A DNA stretch of 64,000 nucleotides. It comes from Sphingobacteriia bacterium RIFOXYC2_FULL_35_18. GTDB taxonomy: Bacteria; Bacteroidota; Bacteroidia; Chitinophagales; Chitinophagaceae. A program made the translations under genes and the position numbers. The stretch's first letter is position 1, and the number at the start of each line of letters is the position of its first letter. The stretch is from positions 64,575 to 128,574 of the forward strand of contig MIAG01000013.1 of assembly GCA_001829005.1 (NCBI GenBank). The letters are read 5' to 3'. This document shows, one piece after another, positions 25,863-34,885 of this stretch. Under the pieces are notes generated by a model. The model was not told the DNA's origin and made no database searches. It saw only the letters and a list, made by a program, of their open reading frames with translations.

Positions 25863-26876
25863 ATGAGAAAAAAGTGGTTTTCTATACTTCAATACTTGTT
25901 TTTTCTAGGCTTAGGCCTGTTTTTAGTTTGGTGGAGTATGCAACAAATACCCCCAGAAAAGTGGGGAGATTTCAAAAAATCCCTCCAAAATGCCAATTAT
26001 TGGTTATTGATCCCCGTTTTTTTAATTCTTACCGCTAGTCATTTCATACGATCATTAAGATGGAAAATCTTGATGAAACCCATGGGTTATAATCCCAGAA
26101 CACCGAATGTGTTTTTTGCAGTAATGGTTGGATATTTAGCCAATTTAGCTGTTCCCAGATTGGGAGAATTGCTTAAATGTACCCTTTTAGCCAAATACGA
26201 AAAAGTGCCTGCAGACAAATTAGTGGGGACCATACTAGTAGAAAGGGCATTTGATGTGATTTCGCTTGGATTGGTTTTTGTAATTGCCTTAATCAGTCAA
26301 TTTGATGTAGTGGGAGAATATGCTGGTCAGCTATTAAGGCCTTTATTTAAAACGGATCAAGCTGCTATCCCCTTTTTCAAAATCGGTATCATTGTATTTA
26401 TATTGCTATTTATTTTAATAGGAACTATTGTCATCATTAAAAAATTACCCCATAATAAGATTGTATCAGTTTTTAGCAAAATTATTGCAGGGGTTTGGGA
26501 AGGCTTGAGTAGCATCAGACAATTAGAACAAAAAGGCTTATTTATTATTTACAGCGTGCTCATCTGGGGGCTTTATATTTTAGGCACCTGGATTGGACTC
26601 TATGCAACTGCAGGCACCAGCAATTTGGGCATAGCAGCCGCTGTTTCTGCACTTGCCTTTGGCAGCATCGGAATGATTATTACCCCAGGTGGAATTGGTG
26701 CTTATGCCTACTTTATTGCGAAAGTTTTAGAGAAGAATGGGGTTGGATTTGAATTGGGTTTTGCCAACGGAACCCTACAGTGGTTTGCTCAATTCATCAT
26801 TGTATTAATTGTTGGCTTCATCAGCTTGGGGCTACTTCCTTGGTTCAATAAAAAAACAACACATGAAAGCAACTAA
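25863..26876 (+). CDS. Lysylphosphatidylglycerol synthase-type transmembrane (UPF0104) protein
   Basis: Polytopic membrane protein of the LPG_synthase_TM/YbhN family, related to the flippase half of MprF but without the tRNA-dependent aminoacyltransferase domain. Signature segments are HFIRSLRWKILMKPMGY (about 60-76), VGYLANLAVPRLGELLKCTL (about 88-107) with a conserved Arg-x-Gly-Glu, and GSIGMIITPGGIGAYAYFIA near residue 270. Seven to eight hydrophobic segments are seen. Length is 337. Its 3' end overlaps the nucleotidyltransferase gene by 14 bp. The lipid handled is unknown. Confidence 0.85.
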   Translation: MRKKWFSILQYLFFLGLGLFLVWWSMQQIPPEKWGDFKKSLQNANYWLLIPVFLILTASHFIRSLRWKILMKPMGYNPRTPNVFFAVMVGYLANLAVPRLGELLKCTLLAKYEKVPADKLVGTILVERAFDVISLGLVFVIALISQFDVVGEYAGQLLRPLFKTDQAAIPFFKIGIIVFILLFILIGTIVIIKKLPHNKIVSVFSKIIAGVWEGLSSIRQLEQKGLFIIYSVLIWGLYILGTWIGLYATAGTSNLGIAAAVSALAFGSIGMIITPGGIGAYAYFIAKVLEKNGVGFELGFANGTLQWFAQFIIVLIVGFISLGLLPWFNKKTTHESN

Positions 26877-27360
26877 CGCAATATCTAATAAAATATTTAC
26901 CCTCGAAAACTTAAAAAAGCAAGTAGCAGCATGGCGGGTAAACAATAAGAAGATTGCATTTAGCAATGGCTGTTTTGATATTCTGCATGAGGGGCATATT
27001 TTCTCTTTAAACCAAGCTGCATCAGAAGCAGATATTTTAATTATTGGTGTCAATAGCGACGATAGTGTAAAGAGGTTAAAAGGCCCAGAACGTCCAATTA
27101 ATAATCAAAAAAGCAGAAGCATTATGCTCAGCAATTTAGCGGTGGTTGATGCGGTGGTAGTTTTTGAAGAAGACACCCCTTTAGCATTAATTCAAGAACT
27201 GCTTCCCGATGTAATAGTAAAAGGGGGAGACTATACCATTGATCAAATTGTAGGTTCAAAAGAAGTCATTGCCAATGGAGGGAGAGTAGTCATTAACCCA
27301 ATTGTGGAAGGCTTCTCTACTACAGGCATCATAGCGCATATTAAAAAGTCTTACTCGTAG
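26863..27360 (+). CDS. HldE2/RfaE2-type D-glycero-beta-D-manno-heptose 1-phosphate adenylyltransferase
   Basis: Stand-alone cytidylyltransferase-fold enzyme resembling the second domain of HldE, which activates heptose 1-phosphate with ATP for LPS core heptose. The nucleotide-binding motif is ILHEGH (His42 and His45), followed by GVNSDDSVKRLKGPERPINN and the late VKGGDY. VEGFSTTGII is the conserved C-terminal signature (S-T-T). Length from the ATG at 26863 is 165 residues. An in-frame TTG at 26809 would overlap the upstream membrane-protein gene deeply and is rejected. No hldA or hldD is in the window. Confidence 0.88.
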   Translation: MKATNAISNKIFTLENLKKQVAAWRVNNKKIAFSNGCFDILHEGHIFSLNQAASEADILIIGVNSDDSVKRLKGPERPINNQKSRSIMLSNLAVVDAVVVFEEDTPLALIQELLPDVIVKGGDYTIDQIVGSKEVIANGGRVVINPIVEGFSTTGIIAHIKKSYS

Positions 27361-27401
27361 TTTGTAGCAAAGACTTAACACAAGGTTTTTATTGTATAAA
27401 G

Positions 27402-27409
27402 TATATTTG
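27402..27409 (+). promoter_or_regulatory. -7 promoter element directly before ppk1
   Basis: TATATTTG matches TAnnTTTG and ends three bases before the ATG at 27413, the closest spacing seen in this window. It lies in the 52-bp gap after the nucleotidyltransferase gene. Confidence 0.5.
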
Positions 27410-27412
27410 ACC

Positions 27413-29506
27413 ATGTCAAAAAATCATTTAATTCAGAGGGATATAAGTTGGCTCAGTTTTAATGCACGCGTATTGCAGGAAGCCAACGATTCCACAGTTC
27501 CCTTGAGAGAACGTATTCGATTCTTAGGAATATTTTCAAATAATACAGACGAGTTTTTTAGGGTTCGGGTAGCTACCTTAAAACGCATGATTGAGTTTTC
27601 CGAAAAAAGAAAGAAACTCAATATGTATATGGAAGAAGATCCACAAAAAATTCTAGACCAAATACAAATGACCGTTTTGCAACAACAAAATGAGTTCAAT
27701 CGCATTTGGGATGGTATTCAAAAAGAATTAAAGAAAGAAAAAATTACCCTTGTTACTGAAACGCAACTAACTAAAACGCAACAGCAATTTGTAAGAAAAT
27801 TTTTTGACGAAGAAGTACGCTCGAATATTATTCCTTTGATGATAGAAACCCTACCGCAGCTTCCTTACTTAAGAGATAAGAGTATTTTTTTAGGGGTTGT
27901 CATGCGCAAAAAGAATTCTGCTTATCAACAAAAATATGCGCTAATAGAAATTCCCACCAAAGCTGTTGGAAGATTCATTCAATTACCTTCTAGAAAAGAA
28001 GAGAAAAACATTATTTTATTAGAAGACGTCATACGATTTAACCTCCCTGTTATCTTCTCCTATTTTGGCTATGATATTTTTGAAGCGCATGTATTTAAAG
28101 TAACTAAAGACGCTGAGATAGATTTAGACAACGACATTAGTACCAGCTTTGCAGAAAAAATTGAGAAAGGAATAAAAAGCAGAAGAAAGGGTAAACCAGT
28201 CAGATTTGTTTACGACAAAGAAATGGACCCAGGATTATTAGAGTATTTAATCAGAAGACTTAGCCTAAATAGGAAAAGCAATATTATTCCTGGCGCCCGA
28301 ATCCACAACTTTAGGCATTTTATGGATTTCCCAGATATACTCAATAATAAGAGTACCCGTAGGGCTTCTTTTATTCCTAAATCTTTACAAACTTCTTTAA
28401 GGGTTACCGATATTATTTTGAAGCAAGACGTAATGCTTCATTTTCCTTACCATGCTTTTGACCCCATTATCGATTTGCTAAGAGAAGCAGCGATGGATCC
28501 GGAAGTACTATCCATTAAAATTACAGCTTACCGTTTGGCATCAAACTCAAAAGTCATCAATGCATTAATAAATGCTGCACGAAATGGGAAACAGGTGGTG
28601 GTCATGTTAGAACTTAAAGCCCGATTTGATGAAGAAGCCAATTTAGAATGGAAAAAAATATTGGAAGAAGAAGGAGTTAAAGTTTTATTAGGAGTTCCAA
28701 AAATGAAAATTCATGCAAAGCTTTGCGTAATTAATAAAAAAAGAGGAACAAGATCTACCCACTATGGGTTTGTAAGCACCGGCAACTTGAATGAAAAAAC
28801 CGCGAAAGTATATGGTGACCACTGCTTACTTACATCTAATAGAAATATCATGAACGACATCAATAAGATGTTTAGATATTTAGAAAACTGGAAAGCTGGA
28901 CCATTACTTTTAAAGTCTTGCAAAACCTTAATGGTTTGCCCAACCAATATGCGCAATGAATTATATGCACTTATTGACTCAGAAATTAAACACGCAAAAG
29001 CAGGCAAACCAGCTGGAATAATTTTAAAAGTGAATTCGTTGAGTGATGCAAGCCTGATTGATAAATTATATGCTGCAGGTGCTGCAGGGGTTAAAATTGA
29101 AATGATTGTTAGGGGTATATTTTGTGCGGAGATTGATCGAAAGAAATTTAAACAGCCTGTTAAAGCCATCAGCATTGTAGATGAATATCTAGAACATTCC
29201 AGGGTAATGATTTTTCATAATCTAGGAAAAGAAAAAGTGTATATATCTAGTGCAGACTGGATGGTAAGAAACTTGAATCACCGCGTAGAAGCGGCGGTTC
29301 CAATTACAGACCCTATCATCAAACAGGAATTGATTGATATTATCCACATTCAGTTAAGAGACAATGTAAAGGCCAGAATTCTGAACAGTGAATTAGCCAA
29401 CAACTATGTACCTTTCGTAGGAAAAAAGAAAATTAGGTCACAAATTGAGACCTATCATTACTTGTTCAGAAAAAACAATACCACCAGTGAGGCTAGCAGC
29501 AATTGA
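27413..29506 (+). CDS. ppk1: Polyphosphate kinase 1
   Basis: Reversibly polymerises the terminal phosphate of ATP into inorganic polyphosphate. The N-terminal domain begins HLIQRDISWLSFNARVLQEA, and LGIFSNNTDEFFRVRVATLK follows. The two PLD-like halves contain MKIHAKLCVINKK with the predicted phosphorylated His, TGNLNEKTAK, and the later HSRVMIFHN and SSADWMVRNLNHRVE. Length is 697, standard for PPK1. The ATG at 27413 is chosen over a TTG at 27392 because it fits the family start and follows a promoter element. The exopolyphosphatase gene overlaps its end by 20 bp, giving a synthesis-degradation pair. Confidence 0.97.
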   Translation: MSKNHLIQRDISWLSFNARVLQEANDSTVPLRERIRFLGIFSNNTDEFFRVRVATLKRMIEFSEKRKKLNMYMEEDPQKILDQIQMTVLQQQNEFNRIWDGIQKELKKEKITLVTETQLTKTQQQFVRKFFDEEVRSNIIPLMIETLPQLPYLRDKSIFLGVVMRKKNSAYQQKYALIEIPTKAVGRFIQLPSRKEEKNIILLEDVIRFNLPVIFSYFGYDIFEAHVFKVTKDAEIDLDNDISTSFAEKIEKGIKSRRKGKPVRFVYDKEMDPGLLEYLIRRLSLNRKSNIIPGARIHNFRHFMDFPDILNNKSTRRASFIPKSLQTSLRVTDIILKQDVMLHFPYHAFDPIIDLLREAAMDPEVLSIKITAYRLASNSKVINALINAARNGKQVVVMLELKARFDEEANLEWKKILEEEGVKVLLGVPKMKIHAKLCVINKKRGTRSTHYGFVSTGNLNEKTAKVYGDHCLLTSNRNIMNDINKMFRYLENWKAGPLLLKSCKTLMVCPTNMRNELYALIDSEIKHAKAGKPAGIILKVNSLSDASLIDKLYAAGAAGVKIEMIVRGIFCAEIDRKKFKQPVKAISIVDEYLEHSRVMIFHNLGKEKVYISSADWMVRNLNHRVEAAVPITDPIIKQELIDIIHIQLRDNVKARILNSELANNYVPFVGKKKIRSQIETYHYLFRKNNTTSEASSN

Positions 29507-30368
29507 TATAGGAAGTAACGCAGCAAGATTATTGATTGTTGAAGTAAGCAATGATAAAAATGGAAAACCGCAGTTCAATAAACTGAATTTGGTTCGGGTT
29601 CCATTACGGTTAGGCTTTGATGTATTTGCCAATGGAGAAATCTCCAAGGAGAAAAGGGGAATGATTCTTCAAACTATGAAAGCCTATAGTCATTTATTGA
29701 ATGCTTATAATGTAAAAGAAGTGATTGCATGTGCCACAAGTGCTATGAGGGACGCTTCTAATTCTGCAGATATTATCAGGAAGGTAAAACTAGAAACTGG
29801 ATTAGGAATCGAAATCATCAGTGGTGATTTAGAAGCTTCAATAATATATGAAAACCATATAGCTGAAAATATGGATGTAGCCAATAGCTATATGTATATT
29901 GATGTTGGTGGTGGTAGCACCGAGCTCACTTTTTTTACAGATGGCAAATTAACTTTTAAACGTTCATTTAATATTGGAACCATCCGACTTTTAAAAGATA
30001 TGGTAAACGATTATAAATGGAATGAAATGAAAGACTATATAAAATCGGCCACCAAGGGTTACAAGAAAATTATTGCCATTGGAACTGGAGGAAATATCAA
30101 TAAAGTTTTTTCATTGAGCAAGAAAAAAGATGGGAAACCACTAAGTCTAGACTTACTAAAAGATTATTATAAAGAGATTTCCAACTTCTCTTTAGAGGAT
30201 CGTATCAATATTTATAAACTTAGAAACGACCGTGCAGACGTTATTGTTCCTGCTTTACAAATTTATATTAATGTGATGCGTTGGGCTGATGCCGATGAGA
30301 TTTATGTTCCTAAAATTGGGCTTGCCGACGGTTTAGTTCAACATTTATACGCTGAAATTCACCGATGA
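29487..30368 (+). CDS. ppx: Exopolyphosphatase/pppGpp phosphohydrolase (Ppx/GppA)
   Basis: ASKHA-fold phosphatase acting on polyphosphate or pppGpp. LAAIDIGSNAARLLIVEV gives the phosphate 1 motif, CATSAMRDASN follows, and YIDVGGGSTELTFF is the phosphate 2 motif with the catalytic Glu region upstream (EIISGDLEASIIYENH). Length is 293, the short form lacking the C-terminal HD domain. No ATG is available near the motif. The GTG at 29487 places RLAAIDIGSN directly after the start, as in relatives; a TTG at 29445 is the alternative. It overlaps ppk1 by 20 bp, which suggests translational coupling. Confidence 0.9.
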   Translation: MRLAAIDIGSNAARLLIVEVSNDKNGKPQFNKLNLVRVPLRLGFDVFANGEISKEKRGMILQTMKAYSHLLNAYNVKEVIACATSAMRDASNSADIIRKVKLETGLGIEIISGDLEASIIYENHIAENMDVANSYMYIDVGGGSTELTFFTDGKLTFKRSFNIGTIRLLKDMVNDYKWNEMKDYIKSATKGYKKIIAIGTGGNINKVFSLSKKKDGKPLSLDLLKDYYKEISNFSLEDRINIYKLRNDRADVIVPALQIYINVMRWADADEIYVPKIGLADGLVQHLYAEIHR

Positions 30369-30387
30369 TAAGCCTATTTTCGGCCCA

Positions 30388-30423
30388 TTTTTGATTAAAT
30401 AAAGCCCATACACCCTACATTTG
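30388..30423 (+). promoter_or_regulatory. Promoter of the first LytS/LytTR pair
   Basis: TTTTTG at 30388-30393 serves as the -33 element and TACATTTG at 30416-30423 as the -7 element, with 22 bases between. The ATG is 25 nt further on. Confidence 0.55.
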
Positions 30424-30448
30424 GATATACCTATAGGTACCAAACAAT

Positions 30449-31540
30449 ATGATTAAAACCATTTCAGACAAAAACAGGACCATACAATATGTAGCACATT
30501 TGGCTGCCTGGCTTTGCTTTTTCTTTCTCCCATACCTAGTATTTTTTCCCAGACTAAGAGATTTTAGTATGAGCAATCATATGCTCACCGTAATTGTACT
30601 GAATAATATTATGCTCATGGTGTTCTATTATTTAAATACCATGGTATTAATACCCAAACTATTGATCAAAGAAAAATGGGTTTTATATATTCTTAGTTTG
30701 GTAGGTTGTTTACTTTTCTTTCTTTATGTGCCACGTACATTGGCGATGATGATTTATCCTCCAGAAATTCCACTAAATGTAACTGAGAACACTAGAGGCA
30801 TTAATAGGAGTACTAGAATTGGAAGAATAAGAAGAAGACCTTACGCTGATTTTTTTAATACCGTTTTATTTTTACTAGTAATCACATTTGGTGCATGCAT
30901 AGAAGTAGTAAGACGTTGGCTACAAACAGAACAAAATAGAAAAGAAACAGAACATGAAAGAATTAACACCGAGCTCTCTTTCTTAAAATCGCAAGTAAAC
31001 CCACATTTTTTCTTTAATACACTTAATAATATTTATTCATTAGCAATTGTAAAAAGTGATAAAACCGCCCATGCCGTTTTAAAGCTTTCTGCTATTATGC
31101 GGTATATACTTACTGAAACAGAAAGAAACTTGGTGCCCCTAGAAAATGAAGTTGCTTTTATTCATAACTATATAGAATTACAACAAGTAAGATTAACAGA
31201 TAAGGTTCAAGTAAATTTTAACATTGAAGGCAATACTGCTCCCCTATTGGTTGCCCCTCTAATTTTCATTCCATTTGTAGAGAATGCTTTTAAATATGGC
31301 GTTAGTACCAAAGAACAAAGCAGCATTGAAATCAACCTGAAGGTAACCGAGCATACTATCTATTTTTATGCTAAAAATCATATTGTTCATTCAGAAAACA
31401 ATATGATGGAAAACACAGGTATTGGCATAAACAATGTAAAAAGGAGATTAGAATTATTATATCCAGAAAAGCACCAATTAAGCCACCTAACTGAAAATGG
31501 CTATTATATTGTTAACCTTGAAATTAATACCCTTTCATGA
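30449..31540 (+). CDS. LytS-family sensor histidine kinase
   Basis: Membrane sensor of the HisK_5/LytS type. Four hydrophobic segments occur at about residues 16-33, 44-62, 78-95 and 137-150, with a short Arg-rich external or internal loop (STRIGRIRRRPYADF) before the last. The phosphoacceptor is His186 in SQVNPHFFFNTLNN. FVENAFKYGV near residue 279 is the N box of the ATPase domain, and TGIGINNVKRRLELLYP the G box. Length is 363. It overlaps the response regulator gene by four bases (ATGA). The input signal is unknown. Confidence 0.93.
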   Translation: MIKTISDKNRTIQYVAHLAAWLCFFFLPYLVFFPRLRDFSMSNHMLTVIVLNNIMLMVFYYLNTMVLIPKLLIKEKWVLYILSLVGCLLFFLYVPRTLAMMIYPPEIPLNVTENTRGINRSTRIGRIRRRPYADFFNTVLFLLVITFGACIEVVRRWLQTEQNRKETEHERINTELSFLKSQVNPHFFFNTLNNIYSLAIVKSDKTAHAVLKLSAIMRYILTETERNLVPLENEVAFIHNYIELQQVRLTDKVQVNFNIEGNTAPLLVAPLIFIPFVENAFKYGVSTKEQSSIEINLKVTEHTIYFYAKNHIVHSENNMMENTGIGINNVKRRLELLYPEKHQLSHLTENGYYIVNLEINTLS

Positions 31541-32235
31541 TTAAATGTATAGCCATAGATGATGAGCCTTTAGCGTTAGAAGTTGTAAAAGAATATTGCA
31601 GTAAAATATCATTTCTATCATTAGAAAAAACTTTTACAGACACCGATGAAGCGAGATTGTATTTACAGCAGAATAAAGTTGATGTTTTATTTTTAGATAT
31701 TCAAATGCCTGATATCAATGGGCTTCAGTTTTATAAAAGTTTATCTGTTAAGCCAATTGTTATTTTCACAACTGCATACAAAGATTTTGCAGTAGAAGGA
31801 TTTTCTGTAGATGCAGTGGATTACCTGTTGAAACCGTTTGAGTACGACCGTTTTTTAAAAGCCTGCTATAAAGCAAAAGAGTATTTAGAATTTTTAAGCT
31901 CGCAAGAACTTCAGCTCAATTCTATTTTCGTAAAAGTGAATTACGAAATAATGAAAATCAATTTAAAAGATATTGAGTTAATTGAAGCATTAGACGACTA
32001 TATTAAAATTTATATTAAGCCCTCCCCTGTTTTAACCTTAATGACTTTAAAAAGCATCAGCGATAAACTACCAGCTAGGGATTTTTTAAGGGTACATCGA
32101 TCATTTATTGTTCCTATTCATAAAATAGAAAAATTCAGTAAATCTAAAATTTGGATTTCTGGGAAGGAAGTGCCCATTGGTAGTAGTTATAATAATGTTT
32201 ATGAGCAACTTTTATCGGTTTCAAAACTTGGCTAA
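31537..32235 (+). CDS. LytTR-family response regulator
   Basis: Receiver domain plus LytTR DNA-binding domain. The phosphoacceptor is Asp54 in VLFLDIQMPD, with acidic pair Asp8-Asp9 and the conserved Lys in LLKPFEYDRF near residue 104. The LytTR domain covers about residues 130-230, with IFVKVNYEIMKINLKDIE at its start and FLRVHRSFIVPIHKIEKF as its core. Length is 232. It is translationally coupled to the kinase. The regulated genes are not evident; LytTR proteins bind paired 9-bp repeats that I could not locate here. Confidence 0.93.
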   Translation: MIKCIAIDDEPLALEVVKEYCSKISFLSLEKTFTDTDEARLYLQQNKVDVLFLDIQMPDINGLQFYKSLSVKPIVIFTTAYKDFAVEGFSVDAVDYLLKPFEYDRFLKACYKAKEYLEFLSSQELQLNSIFVKVNYEIMKINLKDIELIEALDDYIKIYIKPSPVLTLMTLKSISDKLPARDFLRVHRSFIVPIHKIEKFSKSKIWISGKEVPIGSSYNNVYEQLLSVSKLG

Positions 32236-32260
32236 TACACTTCAATTACAATTTAGGATG

Positions 32261-32268
32261 TAACTTTG
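32261..32268 (+). promoter_or_regulatory. -7 promoter element of the aldehyde dehydrogenase gene
   Basis: TAACTTTG matches TAnnTTTG and ends 17 nt before the ATG at 32286, a conventional distance. No good -33 partner was seen. Confidence 0.5.
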
Positions 32269-32285
32269 CAGCAAAATAACATATC

Positions 32286-33809
32286 ATGGAATTTTTGCAG
32301 CAGTTGGGTTTACAACAACATAACCAAGGTGTTTCTTCAGGTACCATTTGGATTAATGCAACTGGAATGAATATTGAATCATTTTCACCAGTTGATGGTA
32401 AGAAAATTGGTTCTGTAACGTCTGTTGATAAAAACAGTTATGAGTCGTTAATTCAAACGAGTTTAGCTGCTGCTAAATTATGGAGAAACTGGCCTGCTCC
32501 TAAAAGAGGAGAAATAGTGCGTCAAATTGGAGATGCTTTAAGAGCAAATAAAGAGCCCCTAGGTAAATTGGTGAGCTACGAAATGGGCAAAAGCTTGCAA
32601 GAAGGATATGGTGAAGTTCAGGAAATGATAGATATCTGTGATTTTGCAGTTGGTCTTTCACGTCAATTATATGGTTTAACCATGCATAGTGAACGTCCAC
32701 AACATAGAATGTATGAACAATGGCATCCATTGGGTATTGTGGGCATTATATCAGCTTTCAATTTTCCAGTTGCAGTATTCAGTTGGAATGCAGCTTTAGC
32801 TTGGATTTGCGGAAATACAACTATTTGGAAGCCAAGTGAGAAAGCACCATTATGCGGAGTGGCCGTTCAAAATATTATTGCAAAAGTTTTTGCTGCAAAC
32901 AATGTTCCTGAAGGTGTAAACTGCCTCATTCAAGGTGGTCGAGAAGTAGGTGAATGGTTAAGTAATGATACCAGAATTCCATTGATTTCAGCAACAGGTT
33001 CTACCAGAATGGGTAAAGCATTAAGTGCAGCAGTAGCAGCAAGATTAGGTAAAAGTATTTTAGAATTAGGTGGCAATAATGCCATTATTATTTCTAAGGA
33101 TGCCGACTTAGATATGTCATTAATTGGTTGTGTATTTGGAGCGGTGGGTACTGCAGGACAACGTTGTACCAGTACCAGAAGATTAATTATACACGAGTCT
33201 GTTTATGATGCATTTACAGCCAAACTAGTAAAAGCTTATGAGCAATTAAAAATTGGAGATCCGTTAGATGCCAATAATCATGTAGGCCCATTGATTGATC
33301 AAGATGCAGTGAACATGTATTTACATGCTATAGAACAATGTAAAGCACAAGGTGGTCAATTTATAGTGGAAGGTGGAGTAGTTAATGGAGCTGGTTACGA
33401 AAGCGGTTGTTATGTAAAACCATGTATTGCAGCAGTTACCAATGAATTGTCTATTGTTCAACACGAGACATTTGCCCCTATTTTATATGTAATGAAATAC
33501 AGCCACTTAGAGGAAGCAATTGCGATGCAAAACAATGTACCACAAGGATTGTCATCAGCTATCATGACTTTAAACATGAGAGAAGCAGAATTATTCCTTT
33601 CTGCAAATGGTAGCGATTGTGGTATTGCCAATGTGAATATAGGTACGAGTGGGGCAGAAATTGGAGGTGCATTTGGAGGTGAAAAAGAGACAGGTGGTGG
33701 TAGAGAAAGTGGAAGCGATGCATGGAAAGCCTATATGCGCAGACAAACGAATACCATCAACTATGGTAATACACTTCCATTAGCGCAAGGAATAAAATTT
33801 GATTTTTAA
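32286..33809 (+). CDS. Aldehyde dehydrogenase, ALDH7 (alpha-aminoadipic semialdehyde dehydrogenase-like)
   Basis: NAD-dependent aldehyde dehydrogenase of the antiquitin/AmaB group, which oxidises alpha-aminoadipic semialdehyde in lysine breakdown. SAFNFPVAVFSWNAALAWIC and IWKPSEKAPL form the cofactor region. LGKSILELGGNN holds the general-base Glu near residue 263 and TAGQRCTSTRRLI the catalytic Cys near residue 297. IGGAFGGEKETGGGRESGSD near the end is typical of ALDH7. Length 507 matches. The gene stands alone between a response regulator and the convergent porQ. Lysine catabolism is inference from the family. Confidence 0.92.
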   Translation: MEFLQQLGLQQHNQGVSSGTIWINATGMNIESFSPVDGKKIGSVTSVDKNSYESLIQTSLAAAKLWRNWPAPKRGEIVRQIGDALRANKEPLGKLVSYEMGKSLQEGYGEVQEMIDICDFAVGLSRQLYGLTMHSERPQHRMYEQWHPLGIVGIISAFNFPVAVFSWNAALAWICGNTTIWKPSEKAPLCGVAVQNIIAKVFAANNVPEGVNCLIQGGREVGEWLSNDTRIPLISATGSTRMGKALSAAVAARLGKSILELGGNNAIIISKDADLDMSLIGCVFGAVGTAGQRCTSTRRLIIHESVYDAFTAKLVKAYEQLKIGDPLDANNHVGPLIDQDAVNMYLHAIEQCKAQGGQFIVEGGVVNGAGYESGCYVKPCIAAVTNELSIVQHETFAPILYVMKYSHLEEAIAMQNNVPQGLSSAIMTLNMREAELFLSANGSDCGIANVNIGTSGAEIGGAFGGEKETGGGRESGSDAWKAYMRRQTNTINYGNTLPLAQGIKFDF

Positions 33810-33841
33810 GTAAATCAACTCTTTATTAAAAAGATGGCTTC

Positions 33842-34867
33842 TTAAAGTGTACTCCCTGCAAAGTTGAAATTGAGGGTAAACTGATGAAATACTTTCTGCT
33901 GGTAAAAGCCTGTTGCATAACGAATATGTAGTTTTTTATGCAGGAAGTCAGCACCAGCAGTAAGTCCATTCAATCCGCTTGTTGTATTGAATATATTCAG
34001 ATCTTGTCTTCTTAAAAAATTATACCCCAAGCTAATTTCAACTTTCTCATTCAAATAAATTTGAGTAGCAAAAACTAGGTGGGCAAATGTTTTCTGTAAA
34101 AATCCTGCAGTCCTTAAATCTCCCTCCGATGCATTAAATGCTGTATCGTTATACAATATATTTAATCGATGCAAATTATGGGCCGTTAAAGAAAATTGAA
34201 GCGGGGCATTGGCCAATTTTTTACTTACACCTGCTTGCAAATCAAAAGGCAATTCTTCTTTGGCTGCACCACCGTAGGTACTTAATTGGGTACCCATATT
34301 TTTAATCGCAACCGATGCTTGAATTTGATTGACAGTATCAGAATAAGTTAGCCCAATATCAATGGCAATCCCAGAAGAACGATATAACCCATAATTACTC
34401 TGAATAAACTTGGCTGCTGCTCCTACATGAAAATAGTTATTGTACTGCTTACTCACCAAAAACTGAAGGGCAAAATCATTGGGCTTGAAAGTACCTAAGA
34501 TAGATCCAGCTGCATCAGTCTGGGTAATATTACCATAGTGCAAATATTGCAATCCAACTCCCCAATTTATTTGATGTCGTTCCTGAAAAAAAGAGGCTAC
34601 TGCACTATAATTACTGATGCCCGCTAAAAATCCGTTAAAAGAAGTGGCTATTTGTTGGTTCATACTTTTTCTTAACAAAGCAGGATTACTTAAACCCATT
34701 GAAACATCATTGCTTTGATTACTGATATTGATTCCCCCTAAAGCGGAAACTTGCGCAGAACCAGGTTGAGACAGAAAATTATAAACAGTATTGCCACCGA
34801 GTGTTTGTGCTAAAGACTCAGTGGCAACGAAAAAAAATAGGCTTATTACAAATTTTTTAATTGTCAT
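33842..34867 (-). CDS. porQ: Type IX secretion system protein PorQ
   Basis: Outer-membrane beta-barrel of the type IX secretion system (T9SS), in P. gingivalis part of the attachment complex with PorU, PorV and PorZ. A signal peptide (IKKFVISLFFFVATESLAQ) precedes GGNTVYNFLSQPGSAQVSAL and GGINISNQSNDVSMGLSNPA, the family opening. The remainder has the alternating pattern and FxF-like end (FTLNFNFAGSTL) of a barrel. Length is 341. It is 18 bp downstream of lon on the same strand. No other T9SS components or C-terminal sorting domains were recognised nearby. Confidence 0.9.
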   Translation of the reverse strand: MTIKKFVISLFFFVATESLAQTLGGNTVYNFLSQPGSAQVSALGGINISNQSNDVSMGLSNPALLRKSMNQQIATSFNGFLAGISNYSAVASFFQERHQINWGVGLQYLHYGNITQTDAAGSILGTFKPNDFALQFLVSKQYNNYFHVGAAAKFIQSNYGLYRSSGIAIDIGLTYSDTVNQIQASVAIKNMGTQLSTYGGAAKEELPFDLQAGVSKKLANAPLQFSLTAHNLHRLNILYNDTAFNASEGDLRTAGFLQKTFAHLVFATQIYLNEKVEISLGYNFLRRQDLNIFNTTSGLNGLTAGADFLHKKLHIRYATGFYQQKVFHQFTLNFNFAGSTL

Positions 34868-34885
34868 TCCATATTAAAACTACAA

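Noticed and set aside
33810..33841. Terminator between the aldehyde dehydrogenase and porQ
   Set aside because: The only stem is a short all-AT TCTTT/AAAGA pairing; too weak to call.
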